DNA from: Massilia sp. UMI-21
Lineage (GTDB): Bacteria > Pseudomonadota > Gammaproteobacteria > Burkholderiales > Burkholderiaceae_D
Direction of reading: 5' to 3'
Assembly: GCA_015277795.1 (NCBI GenBank)
Contig: CP063848.1
Span: forward strand, 4,526,001-4,590,000
DNA length: 64,000 nucleotides
Part shown: positions 17,871 through 26,342 of the stretch, in pieces
Layout of the letters: each line of letters begins with the position of its first letter
Numbering within the stretch: the first letter of the stretch is position 1
Program-made: the position numbers and the translations under genes
Notes under the pieces: model-generated
The model's database searches: none
Told to the model about the DNA's origin: nothing
What the model saw: the letters and a program-made list of their open reading frames with translations, nothing else

Positions 17871-20300
17871 ATGAAGATGAAGTCCCTGCAGGCGAGCCTC
17901 GCCGCCCTGTTCCTCGCAAGCGCAACGCTGGGCGCCGCGGCCTCACCGGTTGCCGCGCCGGCCTTCGACGACAAGTTCCGCCAGCTCGACGAGTTGCTGC
18001 CGACCGCCACCGAGACCCGCACCGCCTCCGGCGCCCCGGGCCACCGCTACTGGCAGCAGCGCGCCGACTACCGCCTGCGCGCCACCCTCGACGAGGACAA
18101 GCGCGTCATCAGCGGTTCCGGCACCGTCACCTACACCAACAATTCGCCGGACACCCTGTCCTACCTGTGGGTGCAGCTCGACCAGAACATGTTCCGCGCC
18201 GATTCGGACAACCGCCGCATCGCCAGCCTGCCCTCGCGCCAGGCCTGGCAGGCGCGCGGCAGCGACGGCGTCAAGTTCGACACCCTGAAGGCCACGCTCG
18301 AACAGCGGCGCTTCGAAGGCGGCATCCAGGTCACCAGCGTGCAGGGCGCCGACGGCCGCGCCTTGCGCCACACGGTCAACAAGACCATGATGCGGATCGA
18401 CCTGCCGCAGCCGCTCAAGCCGGGCGCGCGCGTCTCCTTCAACCTGGCCTGGACCTTCAACATCCCCGAGGCGAACGTCGTCGGACGCCGCACCGGCTTC
18501 GAGAAATTCGACGACGGCAACGACATCTACCTGTCTGCCCAGTGGTTCCCGCGCATGGCGGCCTACTACGACGTGAAGGGCTGGCAGCACAAGCAGTACA
18601 TGGGCGACGGCGAATTCACGCTGGAATTCGGCGACTACGACGTGCAGCTGACCGTCCCGGCCGACCATGTGGTGGCGTCCACCGGCGAACTGCAGAACGC
18701 CGACGCGGTGCTCACCGGCGTCCAGCGCGAGCGCCTGCGCCAGGCACGGTCTGCGAACAAGCCGGTCCTCATCGTCACCCAGGCGGAAGCCGAAGCAGCT
18801 GAAAAACTGCGCTCGGCTGCCAAGAACAAGGCCACCAAGACCTGGCACTTCAAGGCGCGCGACGTGCGCGACTTCGCCTTTGCCTCGAGCCGCAAGTTCA
18901 TCTGGGACGCCCAGGGCATCAAGAGCGGCGACAAGGACGTGCTGGCGATGTCCTACTATCCGAAGGAAGGCAATCCGCTGTGGGAGCGCTATTCGACGGC
19001 CGCCGTGATCCACACCATCGAGCAGTACAACAAGTATTCCTTCGACTATCCCTACCCGATCGCGATCTCGGTGAACGGCTCGATCGGCGGCATGGAGTAC
19101 CCGATGATCTCGTTCAATGCCGGGCGCCCGGCGAAGGACAAGAAGACCGGCGAACTCACTTATGCAAAGAGCACCAAGTATGGCCTGATCAGCGTGATCA
19201 TCCATGAAGTCGGCCACAATTACTTCCCGATGATCGTCAACTCGGACGAGCGCCAGTGGACCTGGATGGACGAGGGCATGAACAGCTTCCTGCAGTTCCT
19301 GGCCGAGGAAGCCTGGGAAGAGAACTATCCATCGCGCCGCGGCGAAGCGCGCAACATCGTCGACTACATGCGCAGCACCAACCAGGTGCCGGTCATGACC
19401 AATGCCGAGTCAACCGTCCAGCGCGGCAACAACGCCTATGCCAAGCCGGCCACCGCGTTCAACATCCTGCGCGAGACCGTCCTGGGCCGCGAACTGTTCG
19501 ACTTCGCCTTCAAGGAATACGCCGAGCGCTGGAAGTTCAAGCGCCCGACCCCGGCCGACTTCTTCCGCACCATGGAAGACGCTTCCGGCACCGATCTCGA
19601 CTGGTTCTGGCGCGGCTGGTTCTACACCACCGATGCGGTGGACGTGAGCGTGGACGGCGTTACCGAATACACCGTCAGCAGCAAGGACCCGGAAGTCGAG
19701 AAGGCCTGGGCGCGCGCCCGCAAGCAGGAGGAGCCGATCTCGCTCACCGACCAGCGCAACAAGGGCATGCAGCGCCGCGTCGACCGTTTCCCGGAACTGC
19801 GCGACTTCTACAACGAGCACGACGAGTTCACCGTCACCAACAAGGACCGCAACAAGTTCAACGAGACTGTGGCCGGCCTGGAAGACTGGGAAAAGGCCCT
19901 GCTCAAGGAAGGCAAGCACCTGTACCTGGTGGACTTTTCCAACAAGGGCGGCCTGGTGACCCCGCTGATCGTGGAAATCACGACCAGGAGCGGCAAGAAA
20001 ACCATCGAGCGCATCCCGGCCGAAGTATGGCGCTACTCGCCCAGGAAGATCACCAAGCTGTTCATCACGGACGAAGAGATCGTCGGCCTGACCCAGGACC
20101 CGTACTGGGAAACCGCCGACATCGACGTGAGCAACAACGCCTGGCCGGCCAAGCCGACCCCGTCGCGGCTGGAACTGTTCAAGTCCGCGCGTGAACCGGC
20201 CAACAACCTGATGCGCGACTTCAATACCAAGCTGGCGCCGCCGAAGGCGCCCAAAGCCGCTGAAAATGCGGCTGAAAATGCCGCCAAGGAAGCCGAGTAA
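17871..20300 (+). CDS. M1 family metallopeptidase (second tandem copy)
   Basis: 809 aa with a signal peptide (core LAALFLASATLGAAA). Zinc site HEVGH at 445-449 and Glu468. Domain order is the same as in the first copy and most of the C-terminal half is identical or nearly so (for example DFAFKEYAERWKFKRPTP, NKDRNKFNETVAGLEDW). Differences cluster at the N-terminus, around residues 60-200, and in the Ala/Lys/Pro-rich C-terminal tail. This is a tandem duplication with both active sites kept. Only 2 bp separate it from the DUF6702 gene, so it is the copy co-transcribed with DUF6702 and the receptor. Confidence 0.9.
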   Translation: MKMKSLQASLAALFLASATLGAAASPVAAPAFDDKFRQLDELLPTATETRTASGAPGHRYWQQRADYRLRATLDEDKRVISGSGTVTYTNNSPDTLSYLWVQLDQNMFRADSDNRRIASLPSRQAWQARGSDGVKFDTLKATLEQRRFEGGIQVTSVQGADGRALRHTVNKTMMRIDLPQPLKPGARVSFNLAWTFNIPEANVVGRRTGFEKFDDGNDIYLSAQWFPRMAAYYDVKGWQHKQYMGDGEFTLEFGDYDVQLTVPADHVVASTGELQNADAVLTGVQRERLRQARSANKPVLIVTQAEAEAAEKLRSAAKNKATKTWHFKARDVRDFAFASSRKFIWDAQGIKSGDKDVLAMSYYPKEGNPLWERYSTAAVIHTIEQYNKYSFDYPYPIAISVNGSIGGMEYPMISFNAGRPAKDKKTGELTYAKSTKYGLISVIIHEVGHNYFPMIVNSDERQWTWMDEGMNSFLQFLAEEAWEENYPSRRGEARNIVDYMRSTNQVPVMTNAESTVQRGNNAYAKPATAFNILRETVLGRELFDFAFKEYAERWKFKRPTPADFFRTMEDASGTDLDWFWRGWFYTTDAVDVSVDGVTEYTVSSKDPEVEKAWARARKQEEPISLTDQRNKGMQRRVDRFPELRDFYNEHDEFTVTNKDRNKFNETVAGLEDWEKALLKEGKHLYLVDFSNKGGLVTPLIVEITTRSGKKTIERIPAEVWRYSPRKITKLFITDEEIVGLTQDPYWETADIDVSNNAWPAKPTPSRLELFKSAREPANNLMRDFNTKLAPPKAPKAAENAAENAAKEAE

Positions 20301-20302
20301 CG

Positions 20303-20818
20303 ATGATGCTCCACCTGAAGCCCTCTTTCAAGGCGCTGTTCGCCGCCGCCCTGCTCAGCCTGAGCATGGCGGCGGATGCGCACCGCTTCCACATGGGGAT
20401 CACCGAGGTCGCGTACAACCCGCGCACCAAGAGCACGGAGATCGTCCATACCTACATGGCGCACGACATCGAGGCGCTCCTGATGAACACCTACGGACGC
20501 CAGTTCGACCTGACCGATCCGGAAGACCAGGCGGTCCTGCGGCAATACGTCGAGGGCCGCTTCTGGCTCAAGGGGCAGGACGGGGCGCGCCTGCCGGTGC
20601 GCTGGGTCGGCATGACGGCCGACTCGCAAAGCGTCACCATCTACCAGGAGCTGGAGAACGCGCCACTGTCGAAGACCGCCGCCATCCACCAGGCCATGCT
20701 GGTGGACTTCCTGCCCGAGCAGGTCAACACCGTCAACCTGAACGACGCGGGCAAGATCCGCTCCCTCACCTTCACCCAGGCCGCCGTCGCGCTGCCGACA
20801 CAGGAGAATCGACCCTGA
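20303..20818 (+). CDS. DUF6702 family exported protein
   Basis: 171 aa. Signal peptide (FAAALLSLSMAADA), then HRFHMGITEVAYNPRTKSTEIVHTYMAHDIEALL, which matches the family seen beside M1 peptidases. The mature part is a small beta-rich domain with several His near the N-terminus. It lies 2 bp after the M1 stop and overlaps the receptor ATG by one base, so it is translated as part of the operon. Function of the family is unknown; a periplasmic partner of the peptidase or receptor is likely. Confidence 0.75.
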   Translation: MMLHLKPSFKALFAAALLSLSMAADAHRFHMGITEVAYNPRTKSTEIVHTYMAHDIEALLMNTYGRQFDLTDPEDQAVLRQYVEGRFWLKGQDGARLPVRWVGMTADSQSVTIYQELENAPLSKTAAIHQAMLVDFLPEQVNTVNLNDAGKIRSLTFTQAAVALPTQENRP

Positions 20819-22884
20819 TGCCCATTCCTTCCGCTCGCACCCGGCTCGCCTTTGCCATTGCCGCACTATTCGTCCATCTGCCTGCCGCCGCCGACGACTT
20901 CGTCCTGCAGCGCGTGCTGGTGGAGGGCTCGCGTATCAGCCAGATCGGCATGACCGATTCGGCCAGCTCGGGCAGCGTGGGCGCCAAGGAGCTGGCGCAG
21001 CGCACCGTATATCGTCCCGGCGAGCTGCTGGAAGCGACGCCCGGCCTGATCGCCAGCCAGCACAGCGGCGAAGGCAAGGCCAACCAGTTCTACCTGCGCG
21101 GTTTCAACCTGGACCACGGCACCGACCTCGCCACCTGGGTCGACGGCATGCCGGTCAACCAGCGCAGCCATGCGCACGGCCAGGGCTGGACCGACCTGAA
21201 TTTCCTGATCCCGGAGATCGTCACCCGCCTCGACTACCGCAAGGGCCCGTATTCGGCCACGGAAGGCGATTTTTCCTCGGCCGGCAAGACGACCATCGCC
21301 TATGCCAACCGCCTGGTGGCGCCACTGGCGTCGGTCACGCTCGGCGAGGACAACTATGGGCGCACGGTGCTCGCCGGCTCGCCCGCGCTGGCCGGCGGCC
21401 ACCTGCTGTACGCGCTCGAGCTGCTGAAGAACGACGGCCCGTGGACCCGCCCGGACGGCTACCGCAAGATCAATGCGGTGCTGCGCTACAGCCGTGGCTA
21501 CGCCAACAATGGCTGGACCGTCAGCGCCATGCACTACCGCGGCCACTGGAACGCCACCGACCAGATCCCGTCGCGCGCGCTGGCCAGCGGCCGGCTGGGG
21601 CGCTTCGACGCCATCGACCTGAGCGACGGCGGCGAGGCCGAGCGCACCAGCATCTCGGGCAGCTGGCGCCGCACGCTGGACAACCAGGCCACCGGCCTGA
21701 GCGCCTACGTGATCCGCAACCGCCTCGATTTGTATTCGAATTTCACCTACTTCCTGAACGATCCGGTCAACGGCGACCAGTTCGCCCAGCCGGACCGCCG
21801 CGTGACGGCGGGCCTGGACGGCAGCCATACCTGGCACCTGTTCCGCAGCAGCGACAGCAGCGACAAGGGCATGGCCTCCGACATGACCGTCGGCTTCCAG
21901 GTCCAGAACGACAACATCTTCAACGGTCTGTACGACACCCGCGCGCGGCGGCGCCTGGCGACCACGCGCGAGGACCACATCGTCGAGAGCAGCGCCGCCA
22001 TCTACCTGGAGAACCCGACCAGGTGGAGCGAGTCGCTGCGCACCGTGGTCGGGGTGCGCGCCAATGCCTACCGCTTCCGCGTCGATGGCGACCGCCCGGA
22101 GAATGCCGGCCGCGCCAGCGATTCCCTGCTGACGCCCTCGCTGAGCATCGCCTATGGGCCCTGGCAGCACACCGAGCTGTACTTCAATGTCGGCCACGGC
22201 TTCCACAGCAACGACGCGCGCGGCACGGTGGCGACGGTCGACCCGAAGACGCTCGATCCGGTGGACCGCACGCCGGGTCTGGTGCGTTCGCGCGGCATCG
22301 AGCTGGGCCTGCGCACGGTGGCGATCCCGAAGACGGAAACCACGCTGGCGGTGTACCGCCTGGACTTCGATTCCGAACTGAGCTACATCGGCGATGCCGG
22401 CAATACCGAAGCGGGCGACCCGAGCCGCCGCTACGGCATCGAACTATCCAACAGTGTGCGCGCCAACAAGTGGCTGAGCCTGAACTTCGACGCGGCCTAC
22501 GCACGGGCGCGCTCGCGCGGCGGCAATCCGGACGACCGCATCCCCGGCGCGGTCGAAGGCGTGGCCCAGCTCGGCCTGACGGTGGACCGTCTAGGGGCGT
22601 GGTCGGGTGCGCTGCGCCTGCGCTACTTCGGCCCGCGTCCGCTGATCGAGGACGACAGCGTGCGCTCGCGCGCCAGCATGACGCTCAACGGGCGCATCGG
22701 CTACCGTATCGGCAAGGACATGCGCATCGAACTGGAAGGCTTCAACCTGGGCAACCGGCGCGATTCGGCGATCGATTACTACTATGCGTCGCGCCTGGCG
22801 AACGAAACGGAAGCCGTCGACGACATCCATTTCCATCCGATCGAGCCGCGCTCCTTCCGCCTCAGCTTCACGAAGACCTGGTAG
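20818..22884 (+). CDS. TonB-dependent receptor
   Basis: 688 aa. Signal peptide to about residue 22. The plug domain shows YRPGELLEATPGLIASQHSG, YLRGFNLDHGTDLATWVDGMPVN and the plug end RLDYRKGPY, followed by a beta barrel ending in FRLSFTKTW with a terminal aromatic residue, as needed for BAM recognition. A longer in-frame upstream ORF is an artefact; the ATG overlaps the DUF6702 stop by one base. Substrate unknown; linkage to exported peptidases suggests peptide or peptide-bound metal uptake. Confidence 0.85.
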   Translation: MPIPSARTRLAFAIAALFVHLPAAADDFVLQRVLVEGSRISQIGMTDSASSGSVGAKELAQRTVYRPGELLEATPGLIASQHSGEGKANQFYLRGFNLDHGTDLATWVDGMPVNQRSHAHGQGWTDLNFLIPEIVTRLDYRKGPYSATEGDFSSAGKTTIAYANRLVAPLASVTLGEDNYGRTVLAGSPALAGGHLLYALELLKNDGPWTRPDGYRKINAVLRYSRGYANNGWTVSAMHYRGHWNATDQIPSRALASGRLGRFDAIDLSDGGEAERTSISGSWRRTLDNQATGLSAYVIRNRLDLYSNFTYFLNDPVNGDQFAQPDRRVTAGLDGSHTWHLFRSSDSSDKGMASDMTVGFQVQNDNIFNGLYDTRARRRLATTREDHIVESSAAIYLENPTRWSESLRTVVGVRANAYRFRVDGDRPENAGRASDSLLTPSLSIAYGPWQHTELYFNVGHGFHSNDARGTVATVDPKTLDPVDRTPGLVRSRGIELGLRTVAIPKTETTLAVYRLDFDSELSYIGDAGNTEAGDPSRRYGIELSNSVRANKWLSLNFDAAYARARSRGGNPDDRIPGAVEGVAQLGLTVDRLGAWSGALRLRYFGPRPLIEDDSVRSRASMTLNGRIGYRIGKDMRIELEGFNLGNRRDSAIDYYYASRLANETEAVDDIHFHPIEPRSFRLSFTKTW

Positions 22885-22934
22885 GAATTGCCCATAGTCA
22901 TGAAGCGAGGGTGGAAAAATGCTACGCTAGCCGG

Positions 22935-23687
22935 ATGACACCACCTGAACTTCCCTACACCGCGCCGTCGCAGCTGACGCAAGCCCTGAGTAGCGAGGGC
23001 TATGCCCTGCTGCGTCCCGACGATGTCGCCCGCCTCGCCGGCTGCACGCTGGACCAGCTGCAGTCGCTGGTGCCGAGCTGGGACCGGCTCGAACGCGACG
23101 ACTACCTGAAGGACGGCGGCCGCTACCGCCGGCGCCGCCATTCCTGCTTCGTCGACGAGAGCGACGACGACGGTCACGCCCTGGTGCAGGTGCCGCACCG
23201 CGCACACTGGCAGCCGGTCGAGTACAACGCCCTGCACGGCGGCATGCACCGCCTGTTTGCGCCGATCGAGAGCGAGACGATCGCCAATCCCGCCTGGAGC
23301 CGCCTGCTGCGCGCGCTCGGCGAGGTCTGTTCCGGGGTGCGCGGGCGCCGCACCTGGTATGTGGAAGCACACCAGTTCCGTATCGATACCGCCGACGGCA
23401 TCGGCCGCCCGACCCCGGAAGGCGCGCACCGTGACGGCGTCGATTTCGTCGCCGTGATCCTGATCGACCGCAGCGGCATCAAGGGCGGCGAAACCCGGGT
23501 GTTCGACGCCGACGGGCCGGCGGGCAAGCGTTTCACGATGCTCGAACCCTGGACCCTGCTGCTGCTCGACGACGCCGCCGTCATCCACGAATCCACGCCG
23601 ATCCAGCCGCTGGACGACCACGGGCACCGCGACACGCTGGTGCTGACCTGGCGTGCGGGTTCGTTCCAGGGCGCCGAGATCGCATAA
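22935..23687 (+). CDS. 2OG-Fe(II) dioxygenase, BsmA-like family
   Basis: 250 aa. The metal site H-x-D is seen in EGAHRDGVDFVAVILIDR, followed by the family signature GGETRVFD and a distal His in AVIHESTPI. A start at 22935 has no strong ribosome site. The gene is 50 bp after the TonB receptor and ends at a bidirectional hairpin region. The BsmA group has been linked to biofilm and amino-acid hydroxylation; the substrate here is unknown. Confidence 0.75.
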   Translation: MTPPELPYTAPSQLTQALSSEGYALLRPDDVARLAGCTLDQLQSLVPSWDRLERDDYLKDGGRYRRRRHSCFVDESDDDGHALVQVPHRAHWQPVEYNALHGGMHRLFAPIESETIANPAWSRLLRALGEVCSGVRGRRTWYVEAHQFRIDTADGIGRPTPEGAHRDGVDFVAVILIDRSGIKGGETRVFDADGPAGKRFTMLEPWTLLLLDDAAVIHESTPIQPLDDHGHRDTLVLTWRAGSFQGAEIA

Positions 23688-23720
23688 AAAAACGCCCGCG
23701 GACCTTGCGGCAAGCGGGCG
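23685..23720 (-). terminator. Intrinsic terminator for the DUF1800 gene
   Basis: On the minus strand the stem CGCCCGC / GCGGGCG (23720-23714 and 23699-23693) is followed by a run of seven or so T (23692 down to 23685). It lies about 165 nt after the DUF1800 stop and just after the stop of the convergent dioxygenase gene. Confidence 0.7.
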
Positions 23721-23884
23721 ATAATCCAATTTTCGGAGAAAACTGGAGGAGACGCTTCCAATATAGCGCGATTTATTGTGCACTGCAATACCGTAGAAAT
23801 ACGTAGCGCACTCGTCCAGGGAACATTTGAAGCGACGGTCGCTCCGAGCGTTTTGTTGCACTGCGCAATATTCGCTTCCTGCCA

Positions 23885-24976
23885 TCAATAGCGCAGGAAG
23901 TCTTCACTGAGGAGCAGTACGCGCAGGCGGCCCGGGTCTGCCGGCACACTGCGCGCCGCGGCCGCCATTGCCGCGGCCGAGGGCGTCGGCGCTTCCATCA
24001 GCACCGGTCCCGGCTGGGCCACACTCCCCTGCGCTGCCTCGCCCGGAAGACGGGCGCGCAGCGGCGGCGCCGAGGACGCTTGGCGCTCCGCCCGCGGCGG
24101 CGCCATTGCCAGCGCCAGCCGGCCAGCCGCCAGCCGCTCCACGAAATCAGCAGCGGCGGCCGGCGACAGCGGACCGCGCAGCCATTGCGCCAGCGGCGCC
24201 ACGTTTTCCACCGCCACGCCCGAGGCCCGTAGCGCCGAGACGACGAAGCGGAAGCCATCCTTGTGTTTGCTGTTCCACTGCGCCGGCGCCACGAATTCGC
24301 GGCTGCCGAACAGGGCACGCAGCACCAGGCGCTGGTCGCCCCCGGTGGACTTCCACACGCGCGCCAGCGACCGGTGCAGCCCGGCCGAGGGCGCGCGGAC
24401 GAACTGGCGCAGCAACGCCCGCAATGCCTCGTCTTCGCTGCGGCCCGGCCGGCCCTGACCATGCATCGACTGCCGCAATGCCGCAAAACGGCCCAGCACG
24501 TGCGGGCGCAAGGCGGCAGGTCCGAGATTCGCGCCATTCGCGCCATTCGCAACATTCGCGACATTTGCAACTTCGGCGGCTGTCCCGTCCAGCCCTGCCG
24601 CGAACCAGCCCAGCCAGAAATTGGCCAGCACTTCCTCCAGCTGGCGCGGGCTGGCGATGGCGCGCAACAGGCGTGCTTCGCCCGCCGCCGCCGCCGGGTG
24701 CTCCAGCTCGCGCAGGCGCGCCGCCAGCCGCGGCGGCAAGGGTGGCGGCGCCAGCTGGCCGTCGACATAGGCCGCCGCGCCCAGCGCCCGCACCCGCGCC
24801 AGCTCGCCCGGGCGCGGGCCATATCCCAGCCGGTTCAGCAGGTGCAGGGCCAGGCCCTCGTCCATCGGACTGCCGGCCTGCGCCTGCGGGAGGCCGGCCA
24901 CGGACACGACCGGCAAGGTCGACAAGACCAGGGATGCCAGCAGGGCGCGGCGCGATCGGAAGCTCGGGATCTGCAT
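23885..24976 (-). CDS. Short DUF1800-family exported protein
   Basis: 363 aa from the ATG at 24976; a longer ORF to 25045 has an implausible N-terminus. A signal peptide (RRALLASLVLSTLPVVSVAG) precedes the DUF1800 hallmarks ALHLLNRLGYGPRPGELARV, LEEVLANFWLGWF and FVAPAQWNSKHKDGFRFVVSALR. Typical DUF1800 proteins are about 450-600 aa, so this one is reduced. A 9-bp microrepeat codes NVANVANGANGAN at the point where the family usually has an HN-rich loop, so the middle of the protein looks altered. No DUF1501 partner, usual for this family, is adjacent. Confidence 0.7.
   Translation of the reverse strand: MQIPSFRSRRALLASLVLSTLPVVSVAGLPQAQAGSPMDEGLALHLLNRLGYGPRPGELARVRALGAAAYVDGQLAPPPLPPRLAARLRELEHPAAAAGEARLLRAIASPRQLEEVLANFWLGWFAAGLDGTAAEVANVANVANGANGANLGPAALRPHVLGRFAALRQSMHGQGRPGRSEDEALRALLRQFVRAPSAGLHRSLARVWKSTGGDQRLVLRALFGSREFVAPAQWNSKHKDGFRFVVSALRASGVAVENVAPLAQWLRGPLSPAAAADFVERLAAGRLALAMAPPRAERQASSAPPLRARLPGEAAQGSVAQPGPVLMEAPTPSAAAMAAAARSVPADPGRLRVLLLSEDFLRY
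24527..24571. repeat. Five 9-bp microrepeat units inside the DUF1800 gene
   Basis: Five units of the pattern ATTCGCGCC / ATTCGCAAC run without gaps. They stay in frame and encode the Asn-Val/Gly-Ala repeat of the protein. Confidence 0.85.
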
Positions 24977-25121
24977 GGCCTTGTTATATACCCGCGCCGT
25001 GCACTGCGCCAGGCCATCTGGTAAATGTTTGTAAGTGCCCCGCATCTGCGAGGCGAGCGGCGGCCAGGCACGCGAATCGCGTACGTCCCATTGCGCTTTT
25101 GCTACACTTAACAGCTTGAAC

Positions 25122-25149
25122 CGAAGCCTACCGAACGAAGCCTACCGAA
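25122..25149. repeat. 14-bp perfect tandem duplication before the RND adaptor gene
   Basis: CGAAGCCTACCGAA occurs twice in direct succession and ends 4 nt before the ATG at 25154. It covers the place where the ribosome site should be; the only purine stretch there is GAAGAA. Confidence 0.9.
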
Positions 25150-25153
25150 GAAT

Positions 25154-26329
25154 ATGCCGACCATCCGCCGCCTTCCCCTGAATGTCCCGCTTCCCCTGGT
25201 CGCCGCCGCCGGCGCAACCCTGTGCTTTGCCCTCGCGCTGGCGGTGCCGCAGCGCGCCACCGCCAGGGACGAGAAGCCTGCCGCGCCGACCCCGGCCCTC
25301 ACGGTGACCAGCGGCCAGCCATCCGCCACCACCCTGCCGCTGGGCCTGACCGCCAACGGCAGCGTCGCCGCCTGGCAGGAAGCGGTCATCGGCAGCGAAT
25401 CGAACGGCCTGCGCCTGAGCGAAGTCCGGGTGAATGTGGGCGACGTGGTCAAGAAGGGTGAAACACTGGCGGTGTTCGCCAGCGACACGGTACGCGCCGA
25501 CGTCGACCAGGCCAGGGCCGCGCTGCAGGAAGCGCAGGCCAACGCCAGCGCCGCCAAGGCCGACGCCGGCCGTGCGCGTGCCCTGCGCAGCTCCGGCGCG
25601 CTGAGCGAACAGCAGGTGACCCAGCTGCTCACCGGCGAGCGCACCGCGCAGGCGCGGGTGAACGCCGCCAAGGCCACGCTGGCCCAGCAGGAACTGCGCC
25701 TGCGCCATGCCACCGTGGTGGCACCGGACAGCGGCATCATCTCGGCGCGCAGCGCCACCGTCGGCGCCGTGGTGGGCGCCGGCACCGAACTGTTTCGCAT
25801 GATCCGCCAGGGCCGCCTCGAATGGCGCGCCGAGGTCACCTCGAACGACCTGGGACGCATCAAGCCGGGCATGCGCGCGGCCGTGCAAGCCGCCAGCGGC
25901 TCGGAGATCGTCGGCAAGGTGCGCGCCGTGGCGCCGACCGTCGACCCGCAAACCCGCCTGGCGCTGGTGTACGTCGACCTGCCGCCCTCGCTGTCCGCCA
26001 ATGCGCCGCTGAAGGCGGGCATGTTCGCCAGGGGCCGCTTCGACCTGGGCCAGACCCGCGCCCTGACCGTGCCGCAGCAGGCGGTGGTCGTGCGCGACGG
26101 CTTCAGCTATGTGTTCCGCCTCAAGCCCGACAGCCACGTGAGCCAGCTGAAGGTCAAGACCGGACGCCGCCTGGGCGAGCGCATCGAGATCGTCGACGGG
26201 CTGGCGGCCGACACCCCGATCGTGGTCGGCGGCGCCGGCTTCCTGAACGATGGGGATCTGGTGCGCAAGGTGGCCGCTCCGGCGGCGACGACCGCCGGCA
26301 AGGCAACGCCGACGGTCCTGGCGCGCTGA
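25154..26329 (+). CDS. RND efflux periplasmic adaptor subunit
   Basis: 391 aa, membrane-fusion protein family. An N-terminal membrane segment or signal (VPLPLVAAAGATLCFALALAV) is followed by a lipoyl/hairpin arrangement: first half-motif at IGSESNGLRLSEVRVNVGDVVKKGE, a coiled-coil hairpin (about 110-180), and the second half-motif RHATVVAPDSGIISARSATVG, then a beta-barrel domain. It bridges the inner-membrane pump and an outer-membrane channel. The pump gene follows 13 bp downstream; no channel gene is adjacent, so an unlinked TolC-type channel is expected. Confidence 0.9.
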   Translation: MPTIRRLPLNVPLPLVAAAGATLCFALALAVPQRATARDEKPAAPTPALTVTSGQPSATTLPLGLTANGSVAAWQEAVIGSESNGLRLSEVRVNVGDVVKKGETLAVFASDTVRADVDQARAALQEAQANASAAKADAGRARALRSSGALSEQQVTQLLTGERTAQARVNAAKATLAQQELRLRHATVVAPDSGIISARSATVGAVVGAGTELFRMIRQGRLEWRAEVTSNDLGRIKPGMRAAVQAASGSEIVGKVRAVAPTVDPQTRLALVYVDLPPSLSANAPLKAGMFARGRFDLGQTRALTVPQQAVVVRDGFSYVFRLKPDSHVSQLKVKTGRRLGERIEIVDGLAADTPIVVGGAGFLNDGDLVRKVAAPAATTAGKATPTVLAR

Positions 26330-26342
26330 GCGGAGCAGAATC

